Source of the DNA: an uncultured Chlorobiaceae bacterium
GTDB taxonomy: Bacteria > Bacteroidota > Chlorobiia > Chlorobiales > Chlorobiaceae
Assembly: GCA_903836465.1 (NCBI GenBank)
Contig: CAILRB010000029.1
Span: 1-34,657, forward strand
Direction: 5' to 3'
Length of the DNA stretch: 34,657 bases
The first letter of the stretch is position 1. Every line of letters starts with the position of its first letter. Of the stretch, positions 26,444 to 34,391 are shown piece after piece. Position numbers and translations under genes: made by a program. The notes below the pieces were generated by a model. The model did no database searches. It was given only the letters and a program-made list of their open reading frames with translations, and was not told the origin of the DNA.

Positions 26444-28546
26444 ATGGAAAGGGTTTATTCTAAATCAATGAGGGATGAAAAAAATATATTTGAGATCAGT
26501 CTGACTACCGGATTTCTGATTTTTACCGTAGTGGCCTTTATAGGAGTGCTTTATGAACAGTGGTATGCTTTGCATAAACTGTTTCTCGCTGGCTCATGGT
26601 CATTGTTCTTCACTCACCTGCTGTTCCTGACAATGATCTCGTTTCTTGTTTATGGAGGCATATTATACCATCTGACAAGGATCGGCTATTTCAAGAGGTT
26701 TTCAAGAAACCAGAACTTCCCTGATAAGGAGCTCAAATTGATTTTAGGAGGGATGGCTCCGAGGCTGACCGTCCTTGTGCCTTCATATAAGGAAGAGAGC
26801 AGGGTTATTATGCAAACGCTCTTGTCTGCAGCGTTTCAGATTTACCCCAGACGCCGCGTCGTTCTGCTGATTGACAACCCGCCAGTCACTGCATCTTCCG
26901 GGCATGATTACCGGCTGCTCACCGAAGCTCGGAGCCTGCCAAAAATGCTGACAGAGTATTTCGATACCCACAAGCAGAGGTTTATTCAGGAAGAACGAGA
27001 ATTCCTGAACCGCAATATGAGTGGAGAGGCAGTCATCGATCAGGAGCTTGAGCGTATTTCCGCTCTGTGGACGACACTGGAACGTTATTTTTCGGACAAG
27101 ATCGACAGTTATGAAATCGAAAGCCATGTCGATGAATTGTTCCTTAATTTGATTTATGAAAAACTTAAATCGATTTTCACGGAGAAAATAAGCAACAACA
27201 AACCTCTGACTATGGATGAAATCGAACAGGAGTACCGGTTCCTGATCATCCTGTTCGATGTCGAAATCGATTTCTTTGAACGGAAGAAATATCTGAACCT
27301 GTCTCATGCCTCAAACAAGGCGATGAACCTGAACAGCTATATCGGCCTGATCGGCGGATCTTTCAGGGAGGATAAAACAGAGGAAGGAACACTGCTCGTC
27401 AAGTGCGAGGCAAAAGATGCCCTGTTCTCAATACCGGAAACGGACTACTTCATCACACTGGATGCTGACAGCCTTGTGGTTCCCGAGTACTCCTCCCGTC
27501 TGATCAGCATCATGGAAACTCCGAAAAACAGCGACATCGGCATCGCGCAGACTCCATACAGCGCGATCCCCGGTGCCGTCAATAAGATTGAAAGAATCGC
27601 CGGCGCAACGACGGACATCCAGTACATGATCCACCAGGGCTTCACGTTCTTCAACGCGACTTACTGGGTCGGAGCCAATGCTCTGATCCGTGCGGCTGCT
27701 CTCAATGACATCAAGGAGGTCGTAAAAGAACGTGGCTACGACATTCAAAAATTTATTCAGGATAAAACCGTCATTGAGGATACTGAATCCAGTATCGATC
27801 TTGCAAAAAACAAATGGCGTCTGTATAACCACCCGGAAAGGCTTGCCTACAGTGCCACTCCTCCCGATTTTGGCTCTCTTGTCATTCAGCGCAGGCGCTG
27901 GGCCAATGGCGGTCTGCTTATCATGCCGAAGCTTATTCGCTACCTGTTGGGCGAACTCTCATTTTCAAGGTTTTCAGAAGGCTTTTTCCGTCTTCATTAC
28001 CTTGTGTCAATTGCAGCCGTCAACGTTGGTCTGCTGATGCTGATGGTCTTGCCGTTTGGCAAGGAATTCAACAGCCTGTGGCTACCATTGACCTCGTTGA
28101 CTTACTATATTCTCTATGCCCGCGATCTGAGCCAGAATGGCTACAGAATTTCCGATGTTTTTCGGGTCTACGCCCTTAATCTCCTGCTGATCCCCGTGAA
28201 TCTTGGAGGGGTCTTCAAATCCATCGAGCAGGCTTTGACCGGAAAGCACATTCCGTTCGGCCGAACTCCGAAAATCCAGGGCCGTACAGCAGCAAGCCCG
28301 CTGTATATCATCGCTTCGTACCTTCTGTTCCTGCAGTTCCTTGCTGGCGGACTGTACAGCATCTACAAAGGTTTTGTCTACCCCGGCTGTTTTTCACTGT
28401 TGAACGCCAGCTTTTTGCTCTATGCCATTATGCGGTTTATCGGCTTCAAGGAAAGTCTTGAGGATTTCATGCATATCGTGTCGAAGAACAGGTTCGTTGA
28501 TAAGATGGCGAACTCTCTGACGACCGTAACAACGACTATCATCTGA
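26444..28546 (+). CDS. Processive GT2 glycosyltransferase (cellulose/PNAG synthase-like)
   Basis: A 700-aa inner-membrane polysaccharide synthase. Two N-terminal helices (about 18-40, 53-78) precede the GT-A domain, which starts with RLTVLVPSYKEE (107-118). The catalytic motifs are DAD (340-342, FITLDADS), ED (445-446, VIEDTES) and QRRRW (482-486), the Q-x-x-R-W signature of processive synthases. Four or five helices follow (about 517-540, 545-560, 575-592, 620-645, 650-667), with an F-x-RTPK-type segment at 605-610 as in BcsA/CesA. Between the first strands (LLIDNPP, about 141-147) and the acceptor region lies a charged, probably helical insertion of about 135 residues (150-285), unusual for the family. 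No PilZ domain is present. It heads a five-gene cluster and ends 27 bases before the deacetylase gene. The polymer is unknown. Confidence 0.92.
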   Translation: MERVYSKSMRDEKNIFEISLTTGFLIFTVVAFIGVLYEQWYALHKLFLAGSWSLFFTHLLFLTMISFLVYGGILYHLTRIGYFKRFSRNQNFPDKELKLILGGMAPRLTVLVPSYKEESRVIMQTLLSAAFQIYPRRRVVLLIDNPPVTASSGHDYRLLTEARSLPKMLTEYFDTHKQRFIQEEREFLNRNMSGEAVIDQELERISALWTTLERYFSDKIDSYEIESHVDELFLNLIYEKLKSIFTEKISNNKPLTMDEIEQEYRFLIILFDVEIDFFERKKYLNLSHASNKAMNLNSYIGLIGGSFREDKTEEGTLLVKCEAKDALFSIPETDYFITLDADSLVVPEYSSRLISIMETPKNSDIGIAQTPYSAIPGAVNKIERIAGATTDIQYMIHQGFTFFNATYWVGANALIRAAALNDIKEVVKERGYDIQKFIQDKTVIEDTESSIDLAKNKWRLYNHPERLAYSATPPDFGSLVIQRRRWANGGLLIMPKLIRYLLGELSFSRFSEGFFRLHYLVSIAAVNVGLLMLMVLPFGKEFNSLWLPLTSLTYYILYARDLSQNGYRISDVFRVYALNLLLIPVNLGGVFKSIEQALTGKHIPFGRTPKIQGRTAASPLYIIASYLLFLQFLAGGLYSIYKGFVYPGCFSLLNASFLLYAIMRFIGFKESLEDFMHIVSKNRFVDKMANSLTTVTTTII

Positions 28547-28573
28547 TAACGATGAATTTTATTCTGTAAACGC

Positions 28574-30262
28574 ATGATTTTAAAGCCGCGATTTGCTCTT
28601 GCCGCGTTTTTTGCATTTTTTCTTTCTGTTTGGAATCCGGTCGCTGCAAGCTCCTCGCCGGTACTTCTGTCATTTGACGTCGAGGAGGCGGCTGACGAAC
28701 CTGCACTTCGGCAGCTCAATATTGCGGTTCCGGCAACATTCTTTATTACCGGCAACTTTGCCCTCGATCATAAGGCACTCGTCGAATCCCTTGCAAAACC
28801 GGAAAACACTATCGGTTCACACTCCTTTAGCCATCCACATCTCAAAAACCTTGACGAGAAAATGATAAAGGAGGAGCTTGCCAGCTCGAAAAGCCTCCTT
28901 GAATTAATTTCCGGGAAGCATGTCTTGTGGTTCCGTGCTCCTTACCTCGAATATGATCTGCGGGTGATGCGGGATCTGAAGGCCTTGGGCTACCTGGGAG
29001 ACAGCTCCGACAAGGATTCCTGGGCAAATCAGGACGTTGTCTGCGAAATCCCCATTTCGAACTTTAGGGATGCCAGTCTGATCGCATCAGACTATGACAT
29101 GATCGAAGAAAAAAAATACTCGTCGCACCAGTTCGAAAATTCGCTGAGGAAGATGTACCTCGAAAAGGAAAACGCTGGACAACCCCTCGTGGTGCTTCTT
29201 CATCCCAGAATTGTAGCAAAATATCCCGAGGCATTAAAAGGGTTTATCAAATTTGTCTCGAAGCGGAACGCCCGGTTCCTTTCTTTTGAAAACTTCCGCG
29301 AGGAGGTGGTGCATCCTCATAGGAGTTACAAGGCCGTCTGGCTTGACCTGAGCCATGGAATTTTCAACCCCGATTCGCTGGTATCCGGGCTCGACGCTAT
29401 GGGAGTGACTGATGTGTTCCTCATGGCCAAGGACGAACAGGGAAATCGGTATTACGGAAATAGCGATAAGGGGGATCTTTTCGGCAAGACGCTTTCCCTG
29501 CTGAAATCGCGAGGGTTGAAGGTACATGCATGGATATCTGCACTTGCCGACCGCAAAGCTCTCGAGAAACATCCAGCCTGGGGCATGAAGGCCAAGGACG
29601 GTCAAGGTTCGCTCGACTGGATGTCACCAGCCAATCCAGAAGTCGCATCCTACACGGCTGAGACAGTAAGGATGCTGTTGCGAACTTACAACCTTGATGG
29701 CGTTTGTCTCGACAACCTTGCCTTCCCGAATGCCAACTATGACTACTCGAAGGAGATCGTCAAGACCTTCAAAGAGAGAAACCATATCGGCCACCTTCCC
29801 TCACTTTCGGATCTGATGAATGATGATTACACCTTATGGTGCATCTGGCGTTCCCAAGTCATCGCAGATTTTGCAGGGAAGATCAGAAAAACAGTGAAAC
29901 GGGAAGGAAAAGGGCATGTTGAATTGTCTTCAACGCTCTCAGGTGATGCTGGCATTGATTATCGCCAACCGGAAATTTCAGGACAGAACATTGCGATGCT
30001 CAACAGCAACAACGACTTTCTTGTCCCCGATATTACGCTCTCCGGCAAAGATGGCGAAAGCGAGAAGGTAAAACTCAAGCTTTTTGCAATTCGCTTCAGA
30101 GCTGGCCGGAACTTCCTCATGGCAAGAGTGAGGAACTGTGCTGAAAGAGGCAATGCCTCAACGATTTCTGTTACCCTTGATGAGCTCAAGAAAGGCAGTG
30201 ATGGCATCGGATTCCTTTCAAATCAGCCTCTTTATGAGAAAACAGCAGCAGAACTGGAATAA
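28574..30262 (+). CDS. NodB polysaccharide deacetylase fused to a glycosidase-like barrel (PgaB-like)
   Basis: A 562-aa exported protein: signal peptide 1-25 (cleavage near PVAA-SS), NodB domain about 28-235, TIM-barrel-like domain about 250-430, then a tail. NodB motifs are LSFDVE (D35, E37), HSFSHPHL (H83 and H87, metal ligands), FRAPY (R121) and VVLLHP (H near 211). Motif 1 reads DVE instead of the common DD, as in some FDVE-type deacetylases. The C-terminal part (AVWLDLSHGIF, then LKVHAWIS and LDGVCLDNLAFPN) resembles GH153/GHL10-type barrels, the second domain of PgaB. PgaB de-N-acetylates and nicks PNAG in the periplasm, and its neighbour is the synthase PgaC, as here. Homology of layout is seen; the same substrate is inference. 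The next gene overlaps it by 29 bases. Confidence 0.85.
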   Translation: MILKPRFALAAFFAFFLSVWNPVAASSSPVLLSFDVEEAADEPALRQLNIAVPATFFITGNFALDHKALVESLAKPENTIGSHSFSHPHLKNLDEKMIKEELASSKSLLELISGKHVLWFRAPYLEYDLRVMRDLKALGYLGDSSDKDSWANQDVVCEIPISNFRDASLIASDYDMIEEKKYSSHQFENSLRKMYLEKENAGQPLVVLLHPRIVAKYPEALKGFIKFVSKRNARFLSFENFREEVVHPHRSYKAVWLDLSHGIFNPDSLVSGLDAMGVTDVFLMAKDEQGNRYYGNSDKGDLFGKTLSLLKSRGLKVHAWISALADRKALEKHPAWGMKAKDGQGSLDWMSPANPEVASYTAETVRMLLRTYNLDGVCLDNLAFPNANYDYSKEIVKTFKERNHIGHLPSLSDLMNDDYTLWCIWRSQVIADFAGKIRKTVKREGKGHVELSSTLSGDAGIDYRQPEISGQNIAMLNSNNDFLVPDITLSGKDGESEKVKLKLFAIRFRAGRNFLMARVRNCAERGNASTISVTLDELKKGSDGIGFLSNQPLYEKTAAELE

Positions 30263-31757
30263 TCGACACTTATTCAGGCCGAGTATCGTCTCGATTGGAA
30301 TATCCGTTGTCATTTTCTTTTACGTGGCGATGCGGGCAGCCACGCTCTCCATAACGCACGACGAAGCTCTGACCTACGTATGGCACGTAACCGGTGACTG
30401 GTTGCAAATCGTGCTGTTCAAAACACCTGGGCTTCCGGATAACAACCACGTCCTGCATACGCTGCTCTGCAAGATCTCAGTCGCGCTGTTTGGACTGTCG
30501 GAACTGACGCTTCGGCTTCCAAGCCTTCTCGGTTGCATTTTTTATCTTGCGGGTTTGAATCTCTGCCTCAAACGCATAGTCCCGGGGTGGCTGCAAGTAC
30601 TTGGACTTCTTTTGGCTGGCATGAATCCCTATGTACTGGATTTCTTCGGGCTCGCACGTGGATATGGCCTAGGGCTCGGCTTCACAATGCTTGGTCTGGC
30701 CGCGCTTCTCGACTCGCTTGCAGAGACACCCGGAAAGGTACGGGAAACACCTGCCCTTATAAGCGTCATGCTTTTCTCGCTTGCCGTGTTGGCAAACATC
30801 TCCTTTCTGCTTGTTCTGATGGCCGCTCTTGCCATACTTTCAGTGTTTTTGCTCTATGCCGGTATTTCAGCCCGCCACGACCTTTCGACGCATCATTCCC
30901 GCTCGCATTTGATACTGCTGCTGAAAATTTTAGCGGTGACCATTCCACTCTTTGCTTACCTGATACTGCCACTGAGCATCATTCATGAGAACAAGCTCTT
31001 TGATATGGGCGGCTCTACTGGATTCTGGGTTGATACGGTTGGCAGCCTCATTTATGGAACCATATACGACAGAGAGTGGCTGCCTGACCAGTATTTACTG
31101 CTTGAGGCATGGGTCATGCTAACGCTCTTTTCGATGCCCATTGTACTTTGGAGCCTCAGGCGAACGGATAGCCAACGTTTTGCAGCGCTCACCGTGATCG
31201 TGACGATGGTCGGCCTCATCGTTATCGAGAGCCTGGCGCAGCACGCTATTTTGAACGTAGCACTGCTTCAGGGACGACGCGGAATTGCCCTTCTTCCTCT
31301 TTTCCTGCTTGCCGCATTGATGACCGGCAATCTGTTTCATGGAACCTCCCGCTGGGTCGGCGTCATTGGTCTTTTGGTTGGTATGCTTGTACCTGCGGTT
31401 CTTGTTGTGAATGGATTGCTGTCGATGAACATCAAATACGTCTATGAGTGGAAAGACGATGCCTGCAGCAAGGATATCATGGTTGCGATCCATGATAAAA
31501 TTCTGCGGGAAAAGCCTTCGGTGCCGCTCCATTTGCGCGTCAACTGGGTTTTTGAACCCAGCACAAACTTTTACAGGCACACCATGGGAATTGAATCGTC
31601 GCTTCTGCCGCTCAATCGGGAAGGACTCAACGGGCCAGCCGACCTTTACTACGGTTATACACAGGATCAAGGTTTGATCAGGAAATTCAACGTTCGCCTC
31701 TTGCTGAGGGAGCCGGTTTCCGATACGGTATTGTTCGAGCACAGAGATTCTCACTGA
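30234..31757 (+). CDS. GT-C (GT39/ArnT/PMT-like) membrane glycosyltransferase
   Basis: A 507-aa polytopic protein with about ten or more helices. The first helix (17-38) is followed by an extracytoplasmic loop with THDEALT (D43, E44), the acidic motif of GT-C enzymes of the PMT/ArnT type. Then comes NNHVLHTLLCK and LTLRLPSLLG, also typical. GT-C enzymes use polyprenyl-phosphate sugars on the periplasmic face to modify glycans, lipid A or proteins. The frame is open upstream to 30138, but ATG 30234 (MRKQQQNW) gives a sensible N-terminus. It then overlaps the deacetylase gene by 29 bases, implying coupling. The C-terminal 100 residues form a soluble domain of unknown role. The following GtrB-like synthase could supply its donor. 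Confidence 0.85.
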   Translation: MRKQQQNWNNRHLFRPSIVSIGISVVIFFYVAMRAATLSITHDEALTYVWHVTGDWLQIVLFKTPGLPDNNHVLHTLLCKISVALFGLSELTLRLPSLLGCIFYLAGLNLCLKRIVPGWLQVLGLLLAGMNPYVLDFFGLARGYGLGLGFTMLGLAALLDSLAETPGKVRETPALISVMLFSLAVLANISFLLVLMAALAILSVFLLYAGISARHDLSTHHSRSHLILLLKILAVTIPLFAYLILPLSIIHENKLFDMGGSTGFWVDTVGSLIYGTIYDREWLPDQYLLLEAWVMLTLFSMPIVLWSLRRTDSQRFAALTVIVTMVGLIVIESLAQHAILNVALLQGRRGIALLPLFLLAALMTGNLFHGTSRWVGVIGLLVGMLVPAVLVVNGLLSMNIKYVYEWKDDACSKDIMVAIHDKILREKPSVPLHLRVNWVFEPSTNFYRHTMGIESSLLPLNREGLNGPADLYYGYTQDQGLIRKFNVRLLLREPVSDTVLFEHRDSH

Positions 31758-31860
31758 GTCCCCTCATTGAGCCAGTTCAGAAGTGGATTGTTCTGTTATC
31801 CATCAGTAAGTATTTTAAGTTATAGAACTTACTCAACGTTTTTGCAAACGAAATAGATTT

Positions 31861-32820
31861 ATGTCTTATCGAGGCCTGAAAATAGCCCTTGTTGTCCCTT
31901 GTTATAACGAAGAGGCTGCCATCACCCTGGTAATCAGGGGCTTCCGCGATGCGATGCCGGGAATTGATATTTTTGTCTTCGACAACCATTCAAGCGACAG
32001 GACTGCAACCATGGCAAGAGCAGAAAATGCTTACGTCATTCACGTTCCCCTCCGAGGAAAAGGCAACGTTGTGCGACGAATGTTTGCTGATGTTGAGACC
32101 GATATTTTTGTGATGGTAGACGGTGATGCCACGTATGACGCTTCATCTGTCACAAAATTAGTGGACAAGCTGATCGACGAGCATCTTGACATGGTTGTTG
32201 GCTGTCGGCAGACGACAGAGGAGGTCGCCGGTGCCGCCTACAGGAGGGGGCACCAATGGGGCAACCGGATGCTGACGCAAAGCACCCTGAAAATATTTGG
32301 CGGCGGCTTCACTGATATGCTGTCAGGGTATCGTGCCTTTTCCAGACGGTACGCGAAATCGTTCCCCGCTCTGTCTGAAGGCTTTGAAATAGAGACCGAG
32401 CTCACCATTCATGCGTTGGAACTCCGTATGCCTTACGGAGAAGTCATGACGCCATACGGAGCCCGAACTGAAGGATCTGAAAGCAAATTATCCACCTATC
32501 GTGACGGATTGCGCATTCTCAAAACCATTTTTCGACTTTACGTGTCTGAACGTCCATTCTCATTTTACGGTATATGCGCGACGTTGATGGCGGTTATTTC
32601 CGTATTCATCTCAATCCCGATCATTGCCGAGTACTTTCATACAGGTCTGGTTCCTCGCTTCCCCACTGCTATCCTTTCCGCATCAATAATGATTTGCGCC
32701 CTTCTTTCATTGATGTGCGGCCTGATTCTGGATAACGTTACCCGAGGCCGTCATGAAATGAAGCGCCTTGCATATCTGGCGATCCCTCTATTCATCCAGG
32801 AACGCGAGTCTCTTGGATGA
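31861..32820 (+). CDS. GT2 polyprenyl-phosphate sugar synthase (GtrB/DPM-like)
   Basis: A 319-aa protein. The GT-A domain (about 5-230) begins IALVVPCYNEE and has the metal-binding D-x-D as VDGDATYD (D87, D89). GKGNVVRRMF and SGYRAFSRRY, then FEIETELTIHA, are characteristic of dolichol/undecaprenyl-phosphate sugar transferases. Two C-terminal helices (about 234-258, 268-291) anchor it, as in GtrB. It transfers a sugar from a nucleotide donor to undecaprenyl phosphate. A GtrA flippase gene follows 61 bases later and a GT-C gene precedes it, so the three make a Gtr-like unit. A 103-base gap separates it from the GT-C gene. The transferred sugar cannot be told. Confidence 0.9.
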   Translation: MSYRGLKIALVVPCYNEEAAITLVIRGFRDAMPGIDIFVFDNHSSDRTATMARAENAYVIHVPLRGKGNVVRRMFADVETDIFVMVDGDATYDASSVTKLVDKLIDEHLDMVVGCRQTTEEVAGAAYRRGHQWGNRMLTQSTLKIFGGGFTDMLSGYRAFSRRYAKSFPALSEGFEIETELTIHALELRMPYGEVMTPYGARTEGSESKLSTYRDGLRILKTIFRLYVSERPFSFYGICATLMAVISVFISIPIIAEYFHTGLVPRFPTAILSASIMICALLSLMCGLILDNVTRGRHEMKRLAYLAIPLFIQERESLG

Positions 32821-32881
32821 TGAGTCATCTACAGTTAAGGCACTCATTTTATGCACTCCACCAAACCTGCAAGTATTTGCG

Positions 32882-33298
32882 ATGAATAAAGAAAAGCTTC
32901 TGAGTTTTTCAGCCCAATTCTTCTGGTTTGGAGTTGCGGGCATTGTGGGCTTCATTGTTGATACAACAATACTGTATCTTCTTAAAGCACTTATGGGCGT
33001 CTACGGCGCTCGCCTGATTTCATTCTTATCCGCTGCGTTAGCTACATGGTTGTTTAATCGGGCAATCACTTTCCGCAACCGAAAATCCGGCCATTCGACA
33101 ATCAGGGAATTTGGCTTCTATCTTGCCCTGATGTCAATAGGCGGAAGCGTTAATTTTACGATCTATTCGTTGCTCATTTCACGCCATGAGACTGTCGCCC
33201 AGCATCCTGTTCTTGGTGTCGCCGCTGGAAGTATTGCCGGCATGCTGATCAACTTGCTTACATCCCGCTTCATCCTTTTCCGTCGCAGACAGTTATAA
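32882..33298 (+). CDS. GtrA family flippase
   Basis: A 138-aa membrane protein with four helices (about 10-30, 38-57, 74-95, 104-125). The start FFWFGVAGIVGFIVDTTILY, the middle ATWLFNRAITFRNR and the end INLLTSRFILFRR are hallmarks of the GtrA family (PF04138), which flips undecaprenyl-phosphate sugars to the periplasm. The frame is open 38 codons further up, but ATG 32882 is where family similarity starts. It is the last gene of the glycan cluster. A weak hairpin follows its stop. Confidence 0.9.
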   Translation: MNKEKLLSFSAQFFWFGVAGIVGFIVDTTILYLLKALMGVYGARLISFLSAALATWLFNRAITFRNRKSGHSTIREFGFYLALMSIGGSVNFTIYSLLISRHETVAQHPVLGVAAGSIAGMLINLLTSRFILFRRRQL

Positions 33299-33320
33299 AC
33301 AGTTACAAGCTTGATTGAGG

Positions 33321-33354
33321 ACCCGGATATCGAAGGCAAAAAAAGAAACCGGGT
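33321..33354 (+). terminator. Weak hairpin after the glycan cluster
   Basis: ACCCGG (33321-33326) can pair with CCGGGT (33349-33354), followed by TTGATT. The 22-base loop and poor T-run make it a weak terminator at best. Confidence 0.3.
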
Positions 33355-33360
33355 TTGATT

Positions 33361-33399
33361 ATGGCATTTACGAGACATTTCAAGGATACGGTCGCATAG
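33361..33399 (+). pseudogene. COG3636-type antitoxin remnant (12 codons)
   Basis: ATG opens MAFTRHFKDTVA and then TAG. This resembles the start of small COG3636 (HigA-like) antitoxins, which often begin MALTRDFKETV; that resemblance is from memory and the stretch is very short. No continuation of the roughly 90-residue family is visible. If right, it is a third toxin-antitoxin relic in the window. Confidence 0.4.
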
Positions 33400-33419
33400 A
33401 CTGACATTTGCGCTAAAAG

Positions 33420-33722
33420 TTACATCCGTTTTTTCCAGTATTCAGGATTCCTTGAAAGATTCATGACGGCCACAATGTAAATGCGATCTTTTTCGACGCT
33501 GTACAAAATCCCGTAAGGATAACGTTTTACCAAAGCACGATTTATTTCAGGATAAAGTTCAGCACAGAGTAAAGGCCATGCTTCAGGATAAGCCGTTATC
33601 CTGTTCAGCGTTGCAATAACCTCTGCGGCAAAATCAAGGCCTAACCCATTCTCTTTCGCTTCATAATAATCAACAGCCTCATCAAGCTCGGTTGCTGCTT
33701 CCGGGTGAAATTCGATGTTCAT
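33420..33722 (-). CDS. RelE/ParE family toxin
   Basis: A 100-aa protein with the RelE/ParE fold: EFHPEAATELDEAVDYYEAK (N-terminal strand and helix), then GLGLDFAAEVIATLNRITAY, the beta-sheet section NRALVKRYPYGILYSVE, and IYIVAVMNLSRNPEYWKKRM at the end. The length is full. ParE members poison gyrase, while RelE members cut mRNA; the catalytic type cannot be settled here. The stop of the antitoxin gene overlaps its ATG by four bases (ATGA), so the pair is translationally coupled in the order antitoxin then toxin. This is the intact version of the module broken at 763-1043. Confidence 0.9.
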   Translation of the reverse strand: MNIEFHPEAATELDEAVDYYEAKENGLGLDFAAEVIATLNRITAYPEAWPLLCAELYPEINRALVKRYPYGILYSVEKDRIYIVAVMNLSRNPEYWKKRM

Positions 33723-33943
33723 TGATAAAACCGTTTCCTCAGATTGTTGAGAACTACATCTCCAGGAATAGCGCGAACCTTTCCAGAACGCAGCTCTTCA
33801 AGCCGGCGTTGTGCCTCTTCTGCCCAAGTTTTCTCAATATCAGGTTCACCATGATTGAGGCTTTTCAGCAGGTAATCTACTATCAGTGCCCGATCTTCAA
33901 CAGGCAGTGAAATTACTTCAGTTATCAGTTCTTGAGTGTTCAT
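33719..33943 (-). CDS. Addiction module antitoxin, TIGR02574/PF09720 family
   Basis: A 74-aa protein. LPVEDRALIVDYLLKSLN (about 13-30) and EKTWAEEAQRRLEELRSGKV (about 37-56) are the two family blocks, with W-x-E-E-A-x-R-R in the second and the C-terminal VVLNNLRKRFYQ expected to occupy the toxin cleft. It matches the antitoxin at 763-984 block for block, so the two modules are paralogous. Such antitoxins also repress their own promoter. The ATG at 33943 is the only good start; no strong Shine-Dalgarno is seen. Confidence 0.88.
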   Translation of the reverse strand: MNTQELITEVISLPVEDRALIVDYLLKSLNHGEPDIEKTWAEEAQRRLEELRSGKVRAIPGDVVLNNLRKRFYQ

Positions 33944-34088
33944 CGCTTCGTATCTGTTGCTTGGTTAAGTGTATGCAATTCGGAATCACTACACTGCTGA
34001 ATATAAACAATCCGAATCAGGAACCAGTTTATCACCGGATAATTACAACGAAATGGCACATTGAGTCACCCTCAAAAAGCAACACTCC

Positions 34089-34328
34089 TCAGCGTTGCAG
34101 CCATTCACGATCGGCACTGCCTTTTGGCAAGGTCTTGCGACTATGCAACCATTGCCCAAAAGCACTCCAAAGTACCGCCATCGCCCGCAACACAGAGGAT
34201 TTCCCGCAGCCGTTCGGGCCACTGAAAAGAATATTGATCGCTATCGTTCCGCTCCAATCGTCTTTAAAGTGAAACACCTGAGAGCCAAGGGGCCCGGCTT
34301 CACTGGTATGAAGAGCAAGTATTTTCAT
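34089..34328 (-). pseudogene. AAA ATPase, N-terminal fragment
   Basis: The frame encodes MKILALHTSEAGPLGSQVFH, then a Walker A motif FSGPNGCGKSS followed by VLRAMAVLWSAF, and stops after about 79 residues. It has the start of a SMC/RecF-like or OLD-like AAA ATPase that would normally run for 300 or more residues, with no Walker B, signature or sensor motifs. An ATG six codons upstream (34346) also exists. The following sequence gives no continuation, so it is a truncated relic. It probably came from a defence or mobile module. Confidence 0.65.
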
Positions 34329-34391
34329 ATTATTACGATATAGCATTTTACCCTTCTATTACTTATCACATCCGTCTATCAGGTTGGTTCT

